This document shows positions 1 to 11,451 of a stretch of 52,582 bases of DNA, piece after piece. A program made the translations under genes and the position numbers. Each line of letters opens with the position of its first letter. Position 1 is the first letter of the stretch. The notes beneath the pieces were generated by a model. The model made no database searches. It worked only from the letters and a program-made list of their open reading frames with translations, and had not been told where the DNA came from. This stretch comes from Albugo candida. Its lineage: Eukaryota > Oomycota > Peronosporomycetes > Albuginales. The stretch covers positions 1-52,582 of the forward strand of contig JBDOQK010000090.1 of assembly GCA_040437565.1 (NCBI GenBank), given 5' to 3'.

Positions 1-803
1 TCCTCGATTATTTCAACGTGGAACAATATCTCAGCACTCACGGTGAATGTTAATGGAATTCATAAAAATGGTCATCTTTTTATCGACCACATCTTATCAC
101 AAAACTCCATTTGTTGTGTTCAAGAAACCAAGTTTCACGATCACTACCAACTGGAATCATTTCAATTTTTATTACCCTCAAAAATGCAGCACAAAATATT
201 TGTCAATGACCAAAACAGTGCTTTTCTCCATCCGACTCAAAACCGCTGTGGCGGTATCATGACAACCCTTCGTCAAGATTTTCCCGGTTATGAAACAGCT
301 GAAGAACTCACCGAACGAAGTATTTGAAATTGCTATCTTGTTTTGCGTCTTCTCATTCACGATGCACCGGTGTATATTCACAATGTATATGCACCGGTCA
401 AAGCCGAAGAACGAGTGAGTTTTATGAGTTATTGCTTTCCAACACTTTCGAATCGACCGCATAATATGTCGTTTTTGGTGATTTCAAAACACCACTCGAT
501 CCAGCTATCGATGCTTCGAGTGGAACAATTCGACACGAATCAAGTCGATTAGCGTGCTTGGAATGGCTTTCACAGTTAGGTGTGGTAGACGCTTGGCGAA
601 TCCAGCATCCGACTGAAAAAGTATTTACAGGACCCTTACCGTGCAAGAATCGACTATTACATCTGCATGGCAGAAGAGCTATTCAATATGGTACACAAAA
701 CCGCAGAATATTTTCGTCCACGACATGCAGGAGATCATCTGGCACAAAAAGTGACTCTTGCAAATCCAATTTAATCTCTGTGTCGAGGATACTGGAAATG
801 TTC
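1..803 (+). mobile_element. LINE (non-LTR) fragment, AP-endonuclease region
   Basis: The plus strand reads as the N-terminal endonuclease of a LINE ORF2. A WNNISALTVNVNGI-type start is followed by a CVQETKF motif, a GGI segment, an HNVYAPV block, a GDF-like block near 478 and a WLSQLGVVDAWR stretch near 561-600. These match the exo/endo/phosphatase fold of non-LTR retrotransposons. The frame is interrupted by an in-frame stop near 325 and by frame changes near 475 and 650, so the copy is dead. The 5' end is cut by the window. A CRGYWK-like stretch near 780 resembles the endonuclease-RT linker; the RT itself is not seen downstream because the hAT element begins at about 811. Confidence 0.75.
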
Positions 804-810
804 ATTACGT

Positions 811-3800
811 CTAGACTGTAAATGGATATGGATCTGGAGCTGAGAGCTGGGTTTATTTGCCAAACGGATCTGGACCTGGATCTGGAAGCTGGGTTCAATT
901 GCTGAATGGATCTCGGTCTTGATCTGAAAAAAAGATCCCGATCCATTTGCATATAAAAATTAGCATGCATTTACCAAGTACTATGATGGTCATATGTAGA
1001 ATTTGAGTAAAGTATGACGACAATCTATATCGTAAAATACATGCTATAGGTTATAAATTGGAGGGTAGATCTGATATTTATGCTCCAGGGGTAGGTTAAA
1101 ATAGAAATCTGCTCATTTTGGCCGAACCCAGAAGCCCCTTGTGACCGGTGAAACACCTTACTCGGCGTAACGGATTCCGCTAACCCGAAAGAATAATAAA
1201 TAAAAATGCAGACTTACAATCATAACAGATTCTTCAGTGTCCTGGTGTCAACGGAATAATTTCAGAGAAATTGACACTAATGCTGATGCTGAAACTGACT
1301 ACCCTGTTTTAGTATATTCTTGTATTGTGTAAACATCATTGATATTATTGTGTACGTAGAATGTATATCTTGGAATAAGTGCGTTATGTTCGAATAAGGT
1401 AAGGAATGTACAACGTTCCGGGGCGACTGTTGTTTATCACATAAGATTGGCTTCAAAAAATGTTTACTTTGAAAATCAGGCCAACGACACCACCTCGAAG
1501 GCAGCAAGTCGAATTTCAACGGCTCTTGGAAGCCCTGCCACCACGAAATGCTAAAGTGGGGTCGCTTCTCAGCTGTCTGGGAGAATTTCGAAGAGCATAA
1601 AAAACCCAGGAGGATCTGGAAGCCAAGTGCAACAAATATTTTGCTGTCCTGAGCTTCAAAACAGGAACATCTGCCATGATAAAGAATTACGAAAAGCATA
1701 AGATGGCCACCAAACGGGAAACCCAAACAGTTTTAAGTCTCGCAAAACCTCCTCAGGAAATTGGGAAATATGATCAGAACATTGTGAACGAGAAGCTGAT
1801 CGAATGATTATTCTTCATGAGTTGCCATTATCTCATATGACTAACTTCCTGAATTCCGCCGCCGGATGAAAGCTGTTCAGCCAAGCTTCGAAGCTATCAG
1901 CAGAACAATTGTCAAAGCCAAACTTTTGAGTCAATTCCAAAAGATGAGAACGGAAATCATGGCTGAAATTGCAGCGTTCAACTGAAGGATATCATTTACA
2001 CCAGATATTTGGAGTTCTTACCAAAACTTTAACTACATGGCAGTGACTGCACAATGGATCACTTCAGGATACAAGTTCTGCAAACAGATAATCAGCAAGT
2101 GTAATTTGATAGGAGGACACACTGGCAAAGATATATCTACAGATTTCCTGAGAGTGGTGGATAAATTTGGCTTCAACTTCAAGATAATGACCCTCACCCT
2201 TGATAATACGTCATCAAACAAGGTTGAAGCTGACCATATTTCTCAACATCCAGAAGTAGAAATCCGAGATCCCAAATACTTCCAAGGAAAGTGCATTGCG
2301 GACAGTTGAACTTGATAGTCCGTGACGGTACCAATGCTACAGAAGGAATTTTTGAGATGGCAAAAATTAATCATGGGGATATTCTTCATCTGAATTTCAC
2401 CTCGTACTTCAATTGCTTTTCAGTTGCCGTCCAACATAAAGTGAATTAGATAGTCGCCTGCTCGCAAACGCTTGTGGTATGCAGCGATTAAGATGATTTC
2501 AGCATCCCTTCAACGACAACCCAACCAAACCCAGATGTTGCAACTCGCTGGAATTCAGCATATGATATGTTGAGCACCATCTTCCAGTACATACTTTAAG
2601 GCCCTTGCCGATCAGAAATCGTTAGAAGAGATTTCAGTGAAAGAATGGGATAATATGAAGACTTCGACTGGTTTTTTGAAACTTTTTAAGAGAGGTAATT
2701 GCACTTTGTTGTTTATACATTGACACAATTTCAAAGTTTTCGGCTAATGCTCCTTATTACATCAACTTTAGATCATTCAGGATGCAGTTATCCAACAGCT
2801 CTTTTTGTATTCCCTCTTCTTTGGAAGGTGCTAAAAACTGTTGAGGACGGGAAGATTCATCCAATGATATCATCAGAATTAAAAGCAACCTATGGAGGCA
2901 AAGCTAAAATGATATTAAAGTATGGAAAATAACAGCCCTCAGATGGAAATCTCTGCTTTGCCACTATCCTCGATCCTCATTACAAAATGAGATAAATTTC
3001 ATATGTTTTTGAACAAGTAGATGCAGTGTCTGCATTGGATAAGATGGAAGACTTGGAATCAAGGTAACTTTTTATATACTTTTTACCTGTTCAAAACAAG
3101 GGCTAATTACAACACTTTTAGTTTTCTAGCATTCCTTGACAAATAAAAACGTGATAATATCAGCCCAGATGATTCTATATCGCAAATCAACTCTTTTTCA
3201 TTTCGTGCAAATATTATTGAGGCCACCTTCAGTGAGCAAGCAGGATTTGGACACTTTCTAAAAGCTTCTAAAAATACCAGCTGAAAGCAAACAAAGTCGC
3301 AATTCGAGATATACCAGGAAGAACCCATTTATCCTCTCCAAGCTGATCTTTCTATACTAGAGTAGTGAAATTCGAACCACGAAAAGTTTCCTCTATTCGC
3401 GCGAATTGCTGTTGACGTCATGGTAATTCCTGCAACATCAGTTGCCTCTAAGCAAGCTTTCAGCTTTGGAGGACGAATCCTGGATGATTCTATCTTCACT
3501 TAGCCCCAACAGTACAAGCTTTGATCTGCACAAAGAATTGGCTCATGTCCAAAAACAAATCAGTCCTAGTTCCCATTCAAGTAGATCAAGCTCAAAGACT
3601 GATGATAGAAATTCTTTTACTAAGGGAGAAGTGCTTGTCAATACGATAGACTCATATTTCAGTTAACTTTATTTTGATGAGATCTTGGTGGATCCAGATC
3701 CGCTGGATCTGGATATGGATATGGATACGGGTGTGGGTGTGGGTCTGAGACTTGGGTCCATTTGTTGAATGGATCTGGATCTTTTTTTCAGATCCTGGTC

Positions 3801-3829
3801 CAGTGGATCTAGATCCATTTGCCGCCCTA
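811..3829 (+). mobile_element. hAT-superfamily DNA transposon relic
   Basis: Plus-strand pieces match a hAT transposase in order: a BED zinc finger (about 1565-1700, AVLSFKTGTSAMIKNYEKH), the catalytic-core start (about 1995-2230, TPDIWSSYQNFNYMAVTAQW and HTG.DIS then LTLDNTSSN), a LNLIVRDG block (about 2310), a DVATRWNSAYDML block (about 2533) and the C-terminal dimerisation region (about 3395-3530, VIPATSVASKQAFSFGGRIL). Many stops and frame changes make it inactive. The ends resemble each other as inverted repeats (left TAGACTGTAAATGGAT, right complement TAGGGCGGCAAATGGAT). Possible 8-bp target duplications are CATTACGT (803-810) and CTTTACAT (3830-3837), 6 of 8 matching. The subterminal regions (about 820-945 and 3690-3825) are packed with GGATCTGGA-type repeats. 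Confidence 0.8.
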
Positions 3830-5900
3830 CTTTACATGGTTTAACCATTTTTAAATCTTTGCCCCGAGAACTCTTTCAAGCTAGTGAACGGAGGCAGAAG
3901 AGTCTATTGCTTTGACGGGTTGTAAGCAAATTCACTTAGACTTATTTTTTATCATTTAAACCTCTGCCGTACACTTTGCTATCCCTCATTGGCTTTTAGC
4001 GCTCAACAGCATTTTCCGTAATCCAAGAGTACAAATGCAAAAAAAACATGGTATTACATTTGTGGAGATCATCTTCATACCTCAAAGTCGCTCATGCAAG
4101 GGTGTTCTTCGTTCTTCTGCGCTAAATGGTAGGTATACCATGATTCAGTTTGTTTATTATAGCCTACCAAAACAAATTCAGTCAAAAACAAATAAACATA
4201 ATCTTCCATAACTTATCATCTTTGTGTCACTTTCTCCATGTACAAATCATTACTTCATTTAGGTGGTCTTGAGTAGTATTGGTTACCTTGAAGGAATGAA
4301 CCGAACGTCATTTTTACTGGCGAAGAGGTGGTCTATCTCTCAGTATATGAAGCAATCACGAATCGTCTGACGATAAAGTCGCCTAAAAATATTCAATTTG
4401 ATGTAGCGCGGATTGTAAATGCGTGATCAGTTCATATGTAGCGCACTTCTGACAACCGTTACTATTAAAAACATGCAGTCTCGTCACAACCGACATGATC
4501 ATTCTTCATCTCAAATAGACTTAGTAACCATATTTGTTTGTGTGCGAACTTGAAGAGTAGAATGGTATAACATTTAGCGGTATACGGAACTGGCGCCATC
4601 GTAATTGCGAATGTCACAAGTAATGTAGTCAACAACATCGCCGCAAGCGAGCAAATCTCCTCCAGGCTCTTACCTACCGTCTACATCTATCACCACACTT
4701 CTATCGCACATTACATTCCAACAGAACAGATGCAACAAAGAGTTGCACATCTCTTTCGAGCCATTTTTCCGCTTACAACTCTCTCTGTCCAATATTCTCA
4801 CCCTCTCTCTTTCTTCACATGACTATTTGATGAACTCGAGCAATGGCTACATTATCAACGCTACTGACAGTTGATTACACAAAGAATCCATGACTGCATT
4901 CACTTATTGGCTTCCTTTCACGGACCTCCACAGTGTACAATCGAGAGGAAATGTAGATGTAATGCAACGTGGTAATCTGCTTACACATTCCAACGACTCG
5001 CCAAATGATTGGGCCACATGAATTATCGTTCTCTGTTCACTCTTTTACCTGATCAATTGTATTCTCACTGACGTTGTGCGCGGACATGTCATTTTTGTCG
5101 ATGGAAAGCGTTTGTCAACTGTGATTGCGCTAGGCTTAAGATGTTATGTTCATCCTGCAACAAAATGGGTGGAGGTTTAGTTAAGACGTCTTTTCCTTGT
5201 GAATGGATACGTATATCTTTTCATTCAATCAACACAAGAAATGCATATCCAAAGACAAAGTTGAAAGCATCAGTCACTGTATGCGATCTGGAGTACCTGC
5301 AGCCGTTACATAAACCTCAGTGTTGTTATTTTAAGAGAAAACATAGAAGAGCGAGTGCTTCTTGCACGTATGACGTGTGAGAGATCGCATTTCACGTTCC
5401 CTGGACGTTGCAGAATGTAATACGCCTAATGGCATACGGATATGCGGCATTTATTTAGACGGTCAGGCTCCCATTGGACTGATGGGACAGTGAACTTGAT
5501 GAAACATCAAGTTCAAGTGCTCGTATCTATTTCTCCGATGCCGAGGGATGAATGTATAGAGCTATGTCACAATTTAGTAATTAATGGCCTCTCTGCTCGC
5601 TTAGGCTCCAGCATCGTCCAAGCAGCTTGCCGCGATTTAATACAAAACATGCTGATGGTTATTGTGCCGTCCTTAACACTGGAATTCGCGTTATTCGAAA
5701 ACACTTCACATTCAATAATGAATCTGTTCGGGCGTTTTGATTCTGCTAAACGTCATCGCAGAAATCAATAAAAGAAAAGGGACAAGGAATCTTACACGAG
5801 TATGACATGCTTTTGCCGGTCAATAACACATTGTGTATCGATTGAGACGCCCGGATTTTCAATGTAATACTTCAAAATGGTATAATTTTCCTAATGCACT
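3830..5900. other. Gene-poor region with decayed coding scraps
   Basis: No intact gene is recognised. A short open stretch at about 4325-4430 on the plus strand (EVVYLSVYEAITNRL...) has a coding look but ends at a stop. From about 4760 to 5380 the plus strand holds several open pieces broken by stops, rich in Cys pairs (CRCNAT, CHFCRW, CSSCNK). A 109-residue frame at 5442-5771 (plus) has no recognisable domain. These may be remnants of one or more lost genes, but no family can be named. Confidence 0.25.
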
Positions 5901-7600
5901 GCTGGTTTATAAATGCTCGTTTAAGATAGACTCTAAGCCTTTAATAGTTGACAATAGTGCGGTTAGTGACACAATCTAATAGCACCAAAGCTCTTAGTCA
6001 TCGATCCGACTTCAAGCACCCAGTCTAGGACAAATATAGATAAAAACAAATGTCTTTATTTGCGAGTTACAAAAGCCAAGCTCAATAGCTCAATTAGCCT
6101 TGGGCGCTATATCTTATATCGGACCAGAAATGAGCAGTGAATATGGTACGAACAACGATCAGAAAGGGGTACTGCATGTGGCTTTTTCAACGTGCTCGAA
6201 ACAGGAGAGGTTAAGATCAGACGAAAACGATTTTCTTGGACCTGCATCGTTACTTGCAAATCCCAATCGGCGGTTGCATGACCACGATTCCTACGTTTCT
6301 CGTCATCTTCTCCAGAAATAGATGCATGTGATTTTCCATTTGCAGTCTTTATCCCTCCGCCATCAGAAAGATAAAAAAGTTCTGATTTGACTGCTTTAAA
6401 TGCTCCAATACTGCGGTCATAATGGCAAAACCGAGCTGGAAGGGAATGAATAAATTGGGCGGTACCGGATGCATACGTAAAATCATCTCGACATCAAAGC
6501 AATTGCGGTGAAGATGTTAACAGATATGAAGTCACGTACTTTATTGGTTGGTCGAGAGAAGCGTATAATTTATGATTGGGCAAATCTTTTCGAGCTAGAA
6601 TTCGTGTCGTCAAAGCAATCAGAAAGCCATCCCATCACTTCATCCCAAACAACAGCTTTCACAGGGTGTGATTTCAACTTTTTCCTTAGAAGGAGGACAG
6701 CTCGCAACACGATCAAAGTATGCTGACACTAATTTGCACTTCAGCTTCGCTTCACCCCTTTTGACGAAAGTGGTCACGTCGGAAACCTTAGCTCCAAATA
6801 GACAGGCTTTTCGACCTCAGCGAAATGTTTCTAATTGCCTGAATTCCCAATTCGTTTGGAATCGGCTTCTGGGGAACCCACATCTCAAACAATATCTCGC
6901 TTCCAGGCCCCACTACCACTTTTGTCCATCCTGAGCTAGTATTTGAAACAGGATCTTTTGAGCTACAATTTCAAAAAGAGGAGCTGAAATATAGGAGAAT
7001 TGTACAAGATTGAGGAGCCTTTTTAGAATATGAAAAACAACGTTGTGTGTTGGAGCAATGTAGTCACTATATACTGTCATATCCAAATGCAAACATGAGC
7101 TTTTTAGATCAGTATCACGAGGAGAGACTACTTTGTCAACAATTTCATTACACTGTTCATCTGGTTCTTTAACTACCTTCCTTATCCTATCATGAGCCCC
7201 TGACCGTGTGAATATCACTTAAGTCTGACTTCAAACCTAGGGAGGCAGATTTTTTCGAAGCTTAATGCTTGGGTGGGCTCAAACCGCTGCCCACACTGCC
7301 GGGGATCGAACTAACGACCTCCAGCAGGGGGTCCGTGCGCTCAAGTGCTTAACCGACTGAGCTGGGTACGGGAACCCCACACGAGGAGAGACTACTACTG
7401 TATTGCGGTATAAAGGCTGATAGTGCACTTGAGATAAGCGCCAAAAACATAGCTCAATCCAGCTAAAACACCGCATTTTCTTTGTTGTAACAAGACTAGG
7501 CAACTTAGGCAACCTCCATCGTAAACCCGCTGAAGCAACCTCGGGCAGAGTACAATAACCACAATATGTATCTTTGCTGTGAGACTTTTTTATGTCGTAT
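5900..7600 (-). pseudogene. Decayed gene of unknown function, interrupted by a SINE
   Basis: On the minus strand several long open pieces read like protein: a stretch around 7120-6915 (LDMTVYSDYIAPTHNVVFH..., ILFQILAQDGQKW), one around 6650-6910 (WGLEARYC, VSDVTTFVKRGEAKL) and one around 6130-6480 (DFTYASGTAQFIHSLPARF, HATADWDLQVTMQVQEN). They are separated by stops and frame changes. The SINE at 7133-7379 lies inside the first piece, and its target duplication shows that the sequence on either side was once continuous. I do not recognise a domain. A multi-exon gene with unseen introns is an alternative to a pseudogene. Confidence 0.25.
7133..7379 (-). mobile_element. SINE with tRNA-derived head, flanked by 17-bp target duplication
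   Basis: Read on the minus strand from 7379, the first ~95 nt resemble a tRNA gene: TACCCAGCTCAGTCGGTTAA carries a pol III A-box and AGTTCGATCCCC a B-box, about 50 nt apart. The remaining ~150 nt are a non-tRNA body. The 17-bp sequence CACGAGGAGAGACTACT is present perfectly on both sides (7116-7132 and 7380-7396), the hallmark of target-primed insertion. The inserted length is 247 bp. The perfect duplication suggests a relatively recent insertion. Confidence 0.8.
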
Positions 7601-8716
7601 TGATTCTGTTATGGTAGTCTGAGTGATCATTCCACATGGCAAATTGTGCTCATCCATTCAGCGATTCGATTTTGGATTTCAAAACATCCATAATTGTAGA
7701 ATGTCTTTTGTTTTGTGGACACCATGTCTAGTACCTAGTAACACATCTCTTGCGTAAAAGCGTGTTTGATATTGGTGCTCTATTGCTTGGACCCACTTTC
7801 AAAGTGAATACTGTTCTACATTTTGCCCACTTTTTACCATGTGCATACCGAAAGAGAGGTATAAGCTTTCGTACTCGCCCTCGCCATTCTTCCCATCAAA
7901 TCAAAAATACCAGACATCTTTTGTGTGGTGGTAGTACCTCGTTCGTACCTGTGCCCAATGCCTCATGAATTCAGCTCCAAATGCCATCATGTACATAGTC
8001 AACATGATGTTGAAGTACCGTTCACTACGATATATGCAGACGGGCAATACGCAATCAAGTGTTCAGATACCAGACTGCTCATAAATATGACGAAAGTTGT
8101 CGAGTGCTCACTTGTCGACAGCATTCCTATCTCAAACATGTCTGTTACATTGGACACAATAACCATGAGCGGTGTCTTGAGACTCGACCTCACGCGCAGA
8201 ATCGATCTCCTCGCGGCGCCTTGGTATCAGATGAATAATCGGTCATGACAACAAGCAGCTCTCGAGGTTTTGATTCCGTGATGACAATGTAACGACAAGC
8301 CGTAAATTTACGCCCCTTCATCGGCTTTCTCATTTATCAATGAAGGAGACACAATGTAAAAATCCGTCATATTGCATCTTTTTGATCTATGGGAACTTTA
8401 TACATATCAGCAGATTCTGAAAATTTCCACTTAAAAAAGCTTGTGTGAAATAGAATTCAGATCCACTACACAAACGAGCCAACTTCCTGCAAAGACCATT
8501 CCCGTAGGAAATCGATTCCTCTAAAGATATCCTAGCCCAGCTTTCATAAGTTTTTAGTCACGATTAGGCATTTCTGGCACCATTGATCATAGAGTTTCGC
8601 ATAGCTCTCGCGCTCGGACGATAAACCATAAATCATCAAAGAGCGCGTTCGAGCTTATCGAGCGATAACAGGTTTATATTCAGAAGCTGACTGTATCGAC
8701 TCAGGTCGTATAATAA
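7600..8716 (+). other. Region with unassigned open frames
   Basis: Two overlapping plus-strand frames, at 7750-7968 and 7925-8248 (107 residues, with DVEVPFTTIYADGQYAIKCS and SMSVTLDTITMSG-like stretches), have no recognised domain, no convincing splice partners and an antisense frame open over part of the same DNA. No RNA gene or repeat was recognised in the rest. Confidence 0.2.
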
Positions 8717-9030
8717 CACCATATTGATGCTCTCCTCTTACAAATTGCCATCTGTAGAATTCTTAGGCTACGTATTCAGCGCCGGGAAAGAAATTCCATC
8801 GTTTTGGACACGGCAGCGAGATATTTGCATTTTATGGAGCCCATGATACTCCGGGACTATCATTGTGTGGTAGATAGTCGATGTACTACAAATGAGGCTT
8901 CATCGATCCTTTCCACGTGTTATAGTTGCAGGTATCTATATTACTAAAATTAGACTAACTGAACTTCTCTAGTTGCCTAGGCTTCTTGAACAACATACAT
9001 TATTTGCGAAAATACCTGTGTGAGAAATGA
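8717..9030 (+). CDS. 3' part of an unknown small gene with a 41-nt intron
   Basis: A 215-nt open stretch (8717-8931) reads ...LLLQIAICRILRLRIQRRE, then ARYLHFMEPMILRDYHCVV and STCYSC. It ends at a good donor (AG|GTATCT). The next 41 nt (8932-8972) look like a complete short intron: GTATCT donor, GACTAAC branch-like site and CTCTAG acceptor. Splicing gives CYSCSCLGFLNNIHYLRKYL and a stop at 9028-9030. The start is not clear: an in-frame ATG lies at about 8827, or an upstream exon is missing. No family is recognised. The intron and 7 nt of exon are repeated almost exactly at the right end of the window. Confidence 0.35.
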
Positions 9031-9076
9031 TTCTCGTTGAAAGTCCTGGATTGCGTTATCCTCGACCATCACAGTA

Positions 9077-10387
9077 CAGTACCCTACCAAAAAGATTATC
9101 GTTTCTTTAAATCATATTTTTTAGATCCAACCAAGCGCACTTCAACCACATTTACATAATCATCTTCAGCTCAATGCCTCTTAAGCTTTCAATACTTGTT
9201 CTAAATGCATATGAAGAAGTGTTTTCCCAAAAAACAGTTGATATAGATAAAAGTTTGGGCATTTTACTAATATTGGAGTATGGGTTACGCTACCAACGAA
9301 TTGATCCACCGTATAAAGAAAAAACTCCCGGAATTCTGCCTTGGAGGGTGTCGACTAATCTTTGCAACCATCTTGAATTTGATACTCCAATTCTTCTTCA
9401 TATTTTGCCACGGGAAGCTTCTGTATCTGATCTTTGAGTGTCGCTCACACATGTTCGATTGGGTTCCGATCTGGGGAATTTGGTGGCCAATTCAGCTTTG
9501 TAATGCCTCTTTCATCCCTCCATTTCTTGGTTGCATTGCTTCGATGGATAGGAGCTCCATCTTTCATCAACAGTGGACCATTGAGCTCAGCCCAAAATTT
9601 ACCCAGTTCAATTTCATAGACTGGTTCAACAAAGTCAAGTGCTATCCACCGATTCCGACCCATGCGAATCAATCAACTCTTCTTTTTTCCTTGAAAGGCA
9701 CCCCAGACCATCACTGCATAGCGCCCTGATTTAATAGAGGGTGCTAGTGAGTCTAGATTGTACCTCTCATAAGCTGTTCTCCAGACAAGGGGCTTGCCGA
9801 AATTCTTGCCGATTTCAAAGTTGGCTTCATCTGTCCAGCAGACCAAATTCCAGAACTCTATAGTTGCATTTTTGTGTTTCCATGCAAGCTCCAGTCTACA
9901 GGCAACATGCTTTGCACTCAAAAATGGCTTCTTGGGCACTACGCGAGAAACTAATACAGCTCCATGAAGTCGCCTTCTTGTTGTTGACGGGCTGACTTGG
10001 ACAGTAATTTTGCTGGTGATGTCTCGAAGTGTTGCCCGCCAATCTTCCTTGACTTTGCGGCCCAAGTGCCTAACGTCCCTTTCATCAAGAGTTTTAGGTC
10101 AACTTGGCTTTTTTGGAAATAACACTGGATTCATTGCGGTAGTGCTTCACAATGCGCTGTACTTGTCGTCAAATGATTTTAAAATGAGCTGCAATTCAAG
10201 GGGTTTTCTGACCGGCCTACTTCGTTCCGACCAGACGCCTTCTATCCTCAATAGATAAAATTTTCAGTTTCCAGATTTTGAGCGTCCATAGATTCACTTT
10301 CGGGAAGTGGGACAAGTGTGCGGGAAGCGAGCGCGTCGTCAATTAAAATTTCAGATATAAAAGACGGCAACCTTTTGGAAGGTACTG
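9077..10387 (-). mobile_element. Tc1/mariner element 1 (DD34E), complete ends, inactive
   Basis: The terminal inverted repeats begin CAGTACCCTACCAAAA on the left and, read on the complement, CAGTACCTTCCAAAAG on the right. TA dinucleotides flank both ends (9075-9076 and 10388-10389), as expected for Tc1/mariner target sites. The length is 1311 bp. It carries a single transposase relic on the minus strand. Element 2 starts 7 bp further on in the same orientation. Confidence 0.85.
9277..10262 (-). pseudogene. Tc1 transposase, interrupted by stops
   Basis: A helix-turn-helix N-terminus (LSIEDRRRLVGTK, IVKHYRNE) is followed by the DDE core: WTDEANFEIGK for the first Asp, LLMKDGAPIHRSN for the second and WPPNSPDRNPIEHVW for the third position, with 34 residues between the second Asp and the Glu (DD34E). 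Reading continues in one frame over most of 9445-10065 apart from a TGA near 9673. Further TGA codons replace Arg- or Trp-type positions near 10100 and just after EHV, and a small frame change lies in the N-terminal part. CGA-to-TGA and TGG-to-TGA changes would fit C-to-T decay. Product would be a cut-and-paste transposase of about 330 residues. Confidence 0.8.
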
Positions 10388-10394
10388 TACTGTC

Positions 10395-11451
10395 CAGTAC
10401 CCTCCGGAAAAGACTGTCCGCCCCCAAATTTTTACCGCTTTATGGAACAAAGACTTTGACTCCCGAAGCAAGGTACACAAACCTGATGAGTAATCTGTCC
10501 ATGAAATCTGGTACGAAACTTTTACAACATACAAAGCTGCAATCCTGCAGAAAGATTTTTCTGAATGATGATTTTATGATGAAAATAATCTACATAGAAA
10601 AAATACAGGCACCAGCGAGTAGAACCCCCTTTTGCTTCAATTACTGCTTTGATCCTCTCTGGAATGGCAAGATGCTGTACCTGTAGCCACTCTGGATCAA
10701 TAAAAGACCATGTCTGTTCAAGGTTGGAGCCATCGTTCTTCGCTGTTTTTGTCTTTGGGGAGCTTTTGAATTGCTGCTTTCATCTTTGCCCATACATTCT
10801 CAATGGTATTGATATCAAGAGAGTTTGCAGGCCATTCTAGCTTCCCAACGCTGCGCTCGTCACGCCATTTTTCGGGAGCTTTTGCGCGATGGATAGGCGC
10901 ACCATCTTCCATGAGTATGGCACTTCCAGCATTGATAAGGCCTTCCCAGAAGCCAGCTAACTCCCCGTCGTACACTTGCGCGACAAAGTCAGCTGCTGTG
11001 CGACGATTTGATGCCATACGCACAAGCTGGCTTTTCTTGCTATCCTGAAAGGCACCCCAGACCATCACTGAAGAATGCCCTGACTTGTAAGAAGGCACCA
11101 GACAGTCTGATTGGTACCTCTCATTGGTAGATCTCCAGACCAGAGGTCGGCGAAAACTCTTCTCAATTTTAAAGATGGCCTCACCAGTCGAGAAGATCAT
11201 TTCCAGAACTCCAAGGTGGAATGCTGGTATCTTCTTGCAAATTCTAGCCTCTTAGCGGTGTGTGGCTTGTTTGGTACCAGCTTGCCTCATTCCAACAATG
11301 CGCAAACGTTCCTCGGATGTTAAATTATCTTTTGTGCAATTTCAGCCATATGTTAAAGCTTTTGGGGACACGGTAGTGGTTTTTCAAGCGCAAGCTTGCG
11401 GTTATGAGTCGAAAATTAAGAAAAGCGGACAATCTTTTCCGGAGTGTACTG
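10395..11451 (-). mobile_element. Tc1/mariner element 2, shorter, inactive
   Basis: The left end begins CAGTACCCTCCGGAAAAG and the complement of the right end CAGTACACTCCGGAAAAG. A TA follows the right end (11452-11453); the left flank is TC, so that copy of the target site is altered or was made from the end of element 1. The length is 1057 bp. It differs from element 1 in sequence, so this is not a tandem duplication of one element. Confidence 0.8.
10718..11330 (-). pseudogene. Tc1 transposase of element 2, internally deleted
   Basis: The N-terminal motif (LTSEERLRIVGMRQAGTKQA) is read near 11330-11270 and is followed almost at once by the ARRYQHSTLEFW-like segment that precedes the first catalytic Asp. 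The middle of the DNA-binding region is therefore missing compared with element 1. The core continues in one frame (11200-10718): FKIEKSFRRPLVWRS, VMVWGAFQDSKKS, LMEDGAPIHRAK and WPANSLDINTIENVW, again with DD34E spacing. At the first catalytic position the sequence reads STGEAIF instead of TDEA, so the Asp appears replaced by Gly. The element cannot encode an active enzyme. Confidence 0.8.

Noticed and set aside
8740-8800. Short reverse-transcriptase-like peptide (FLGYVFSAGKE) in one plus frame
   Set aside because: It is a match of about ten residues only, with no other RT motif near it, and the alternative frame of the same DNA gives a longer open stretch ending at a good splice donor.
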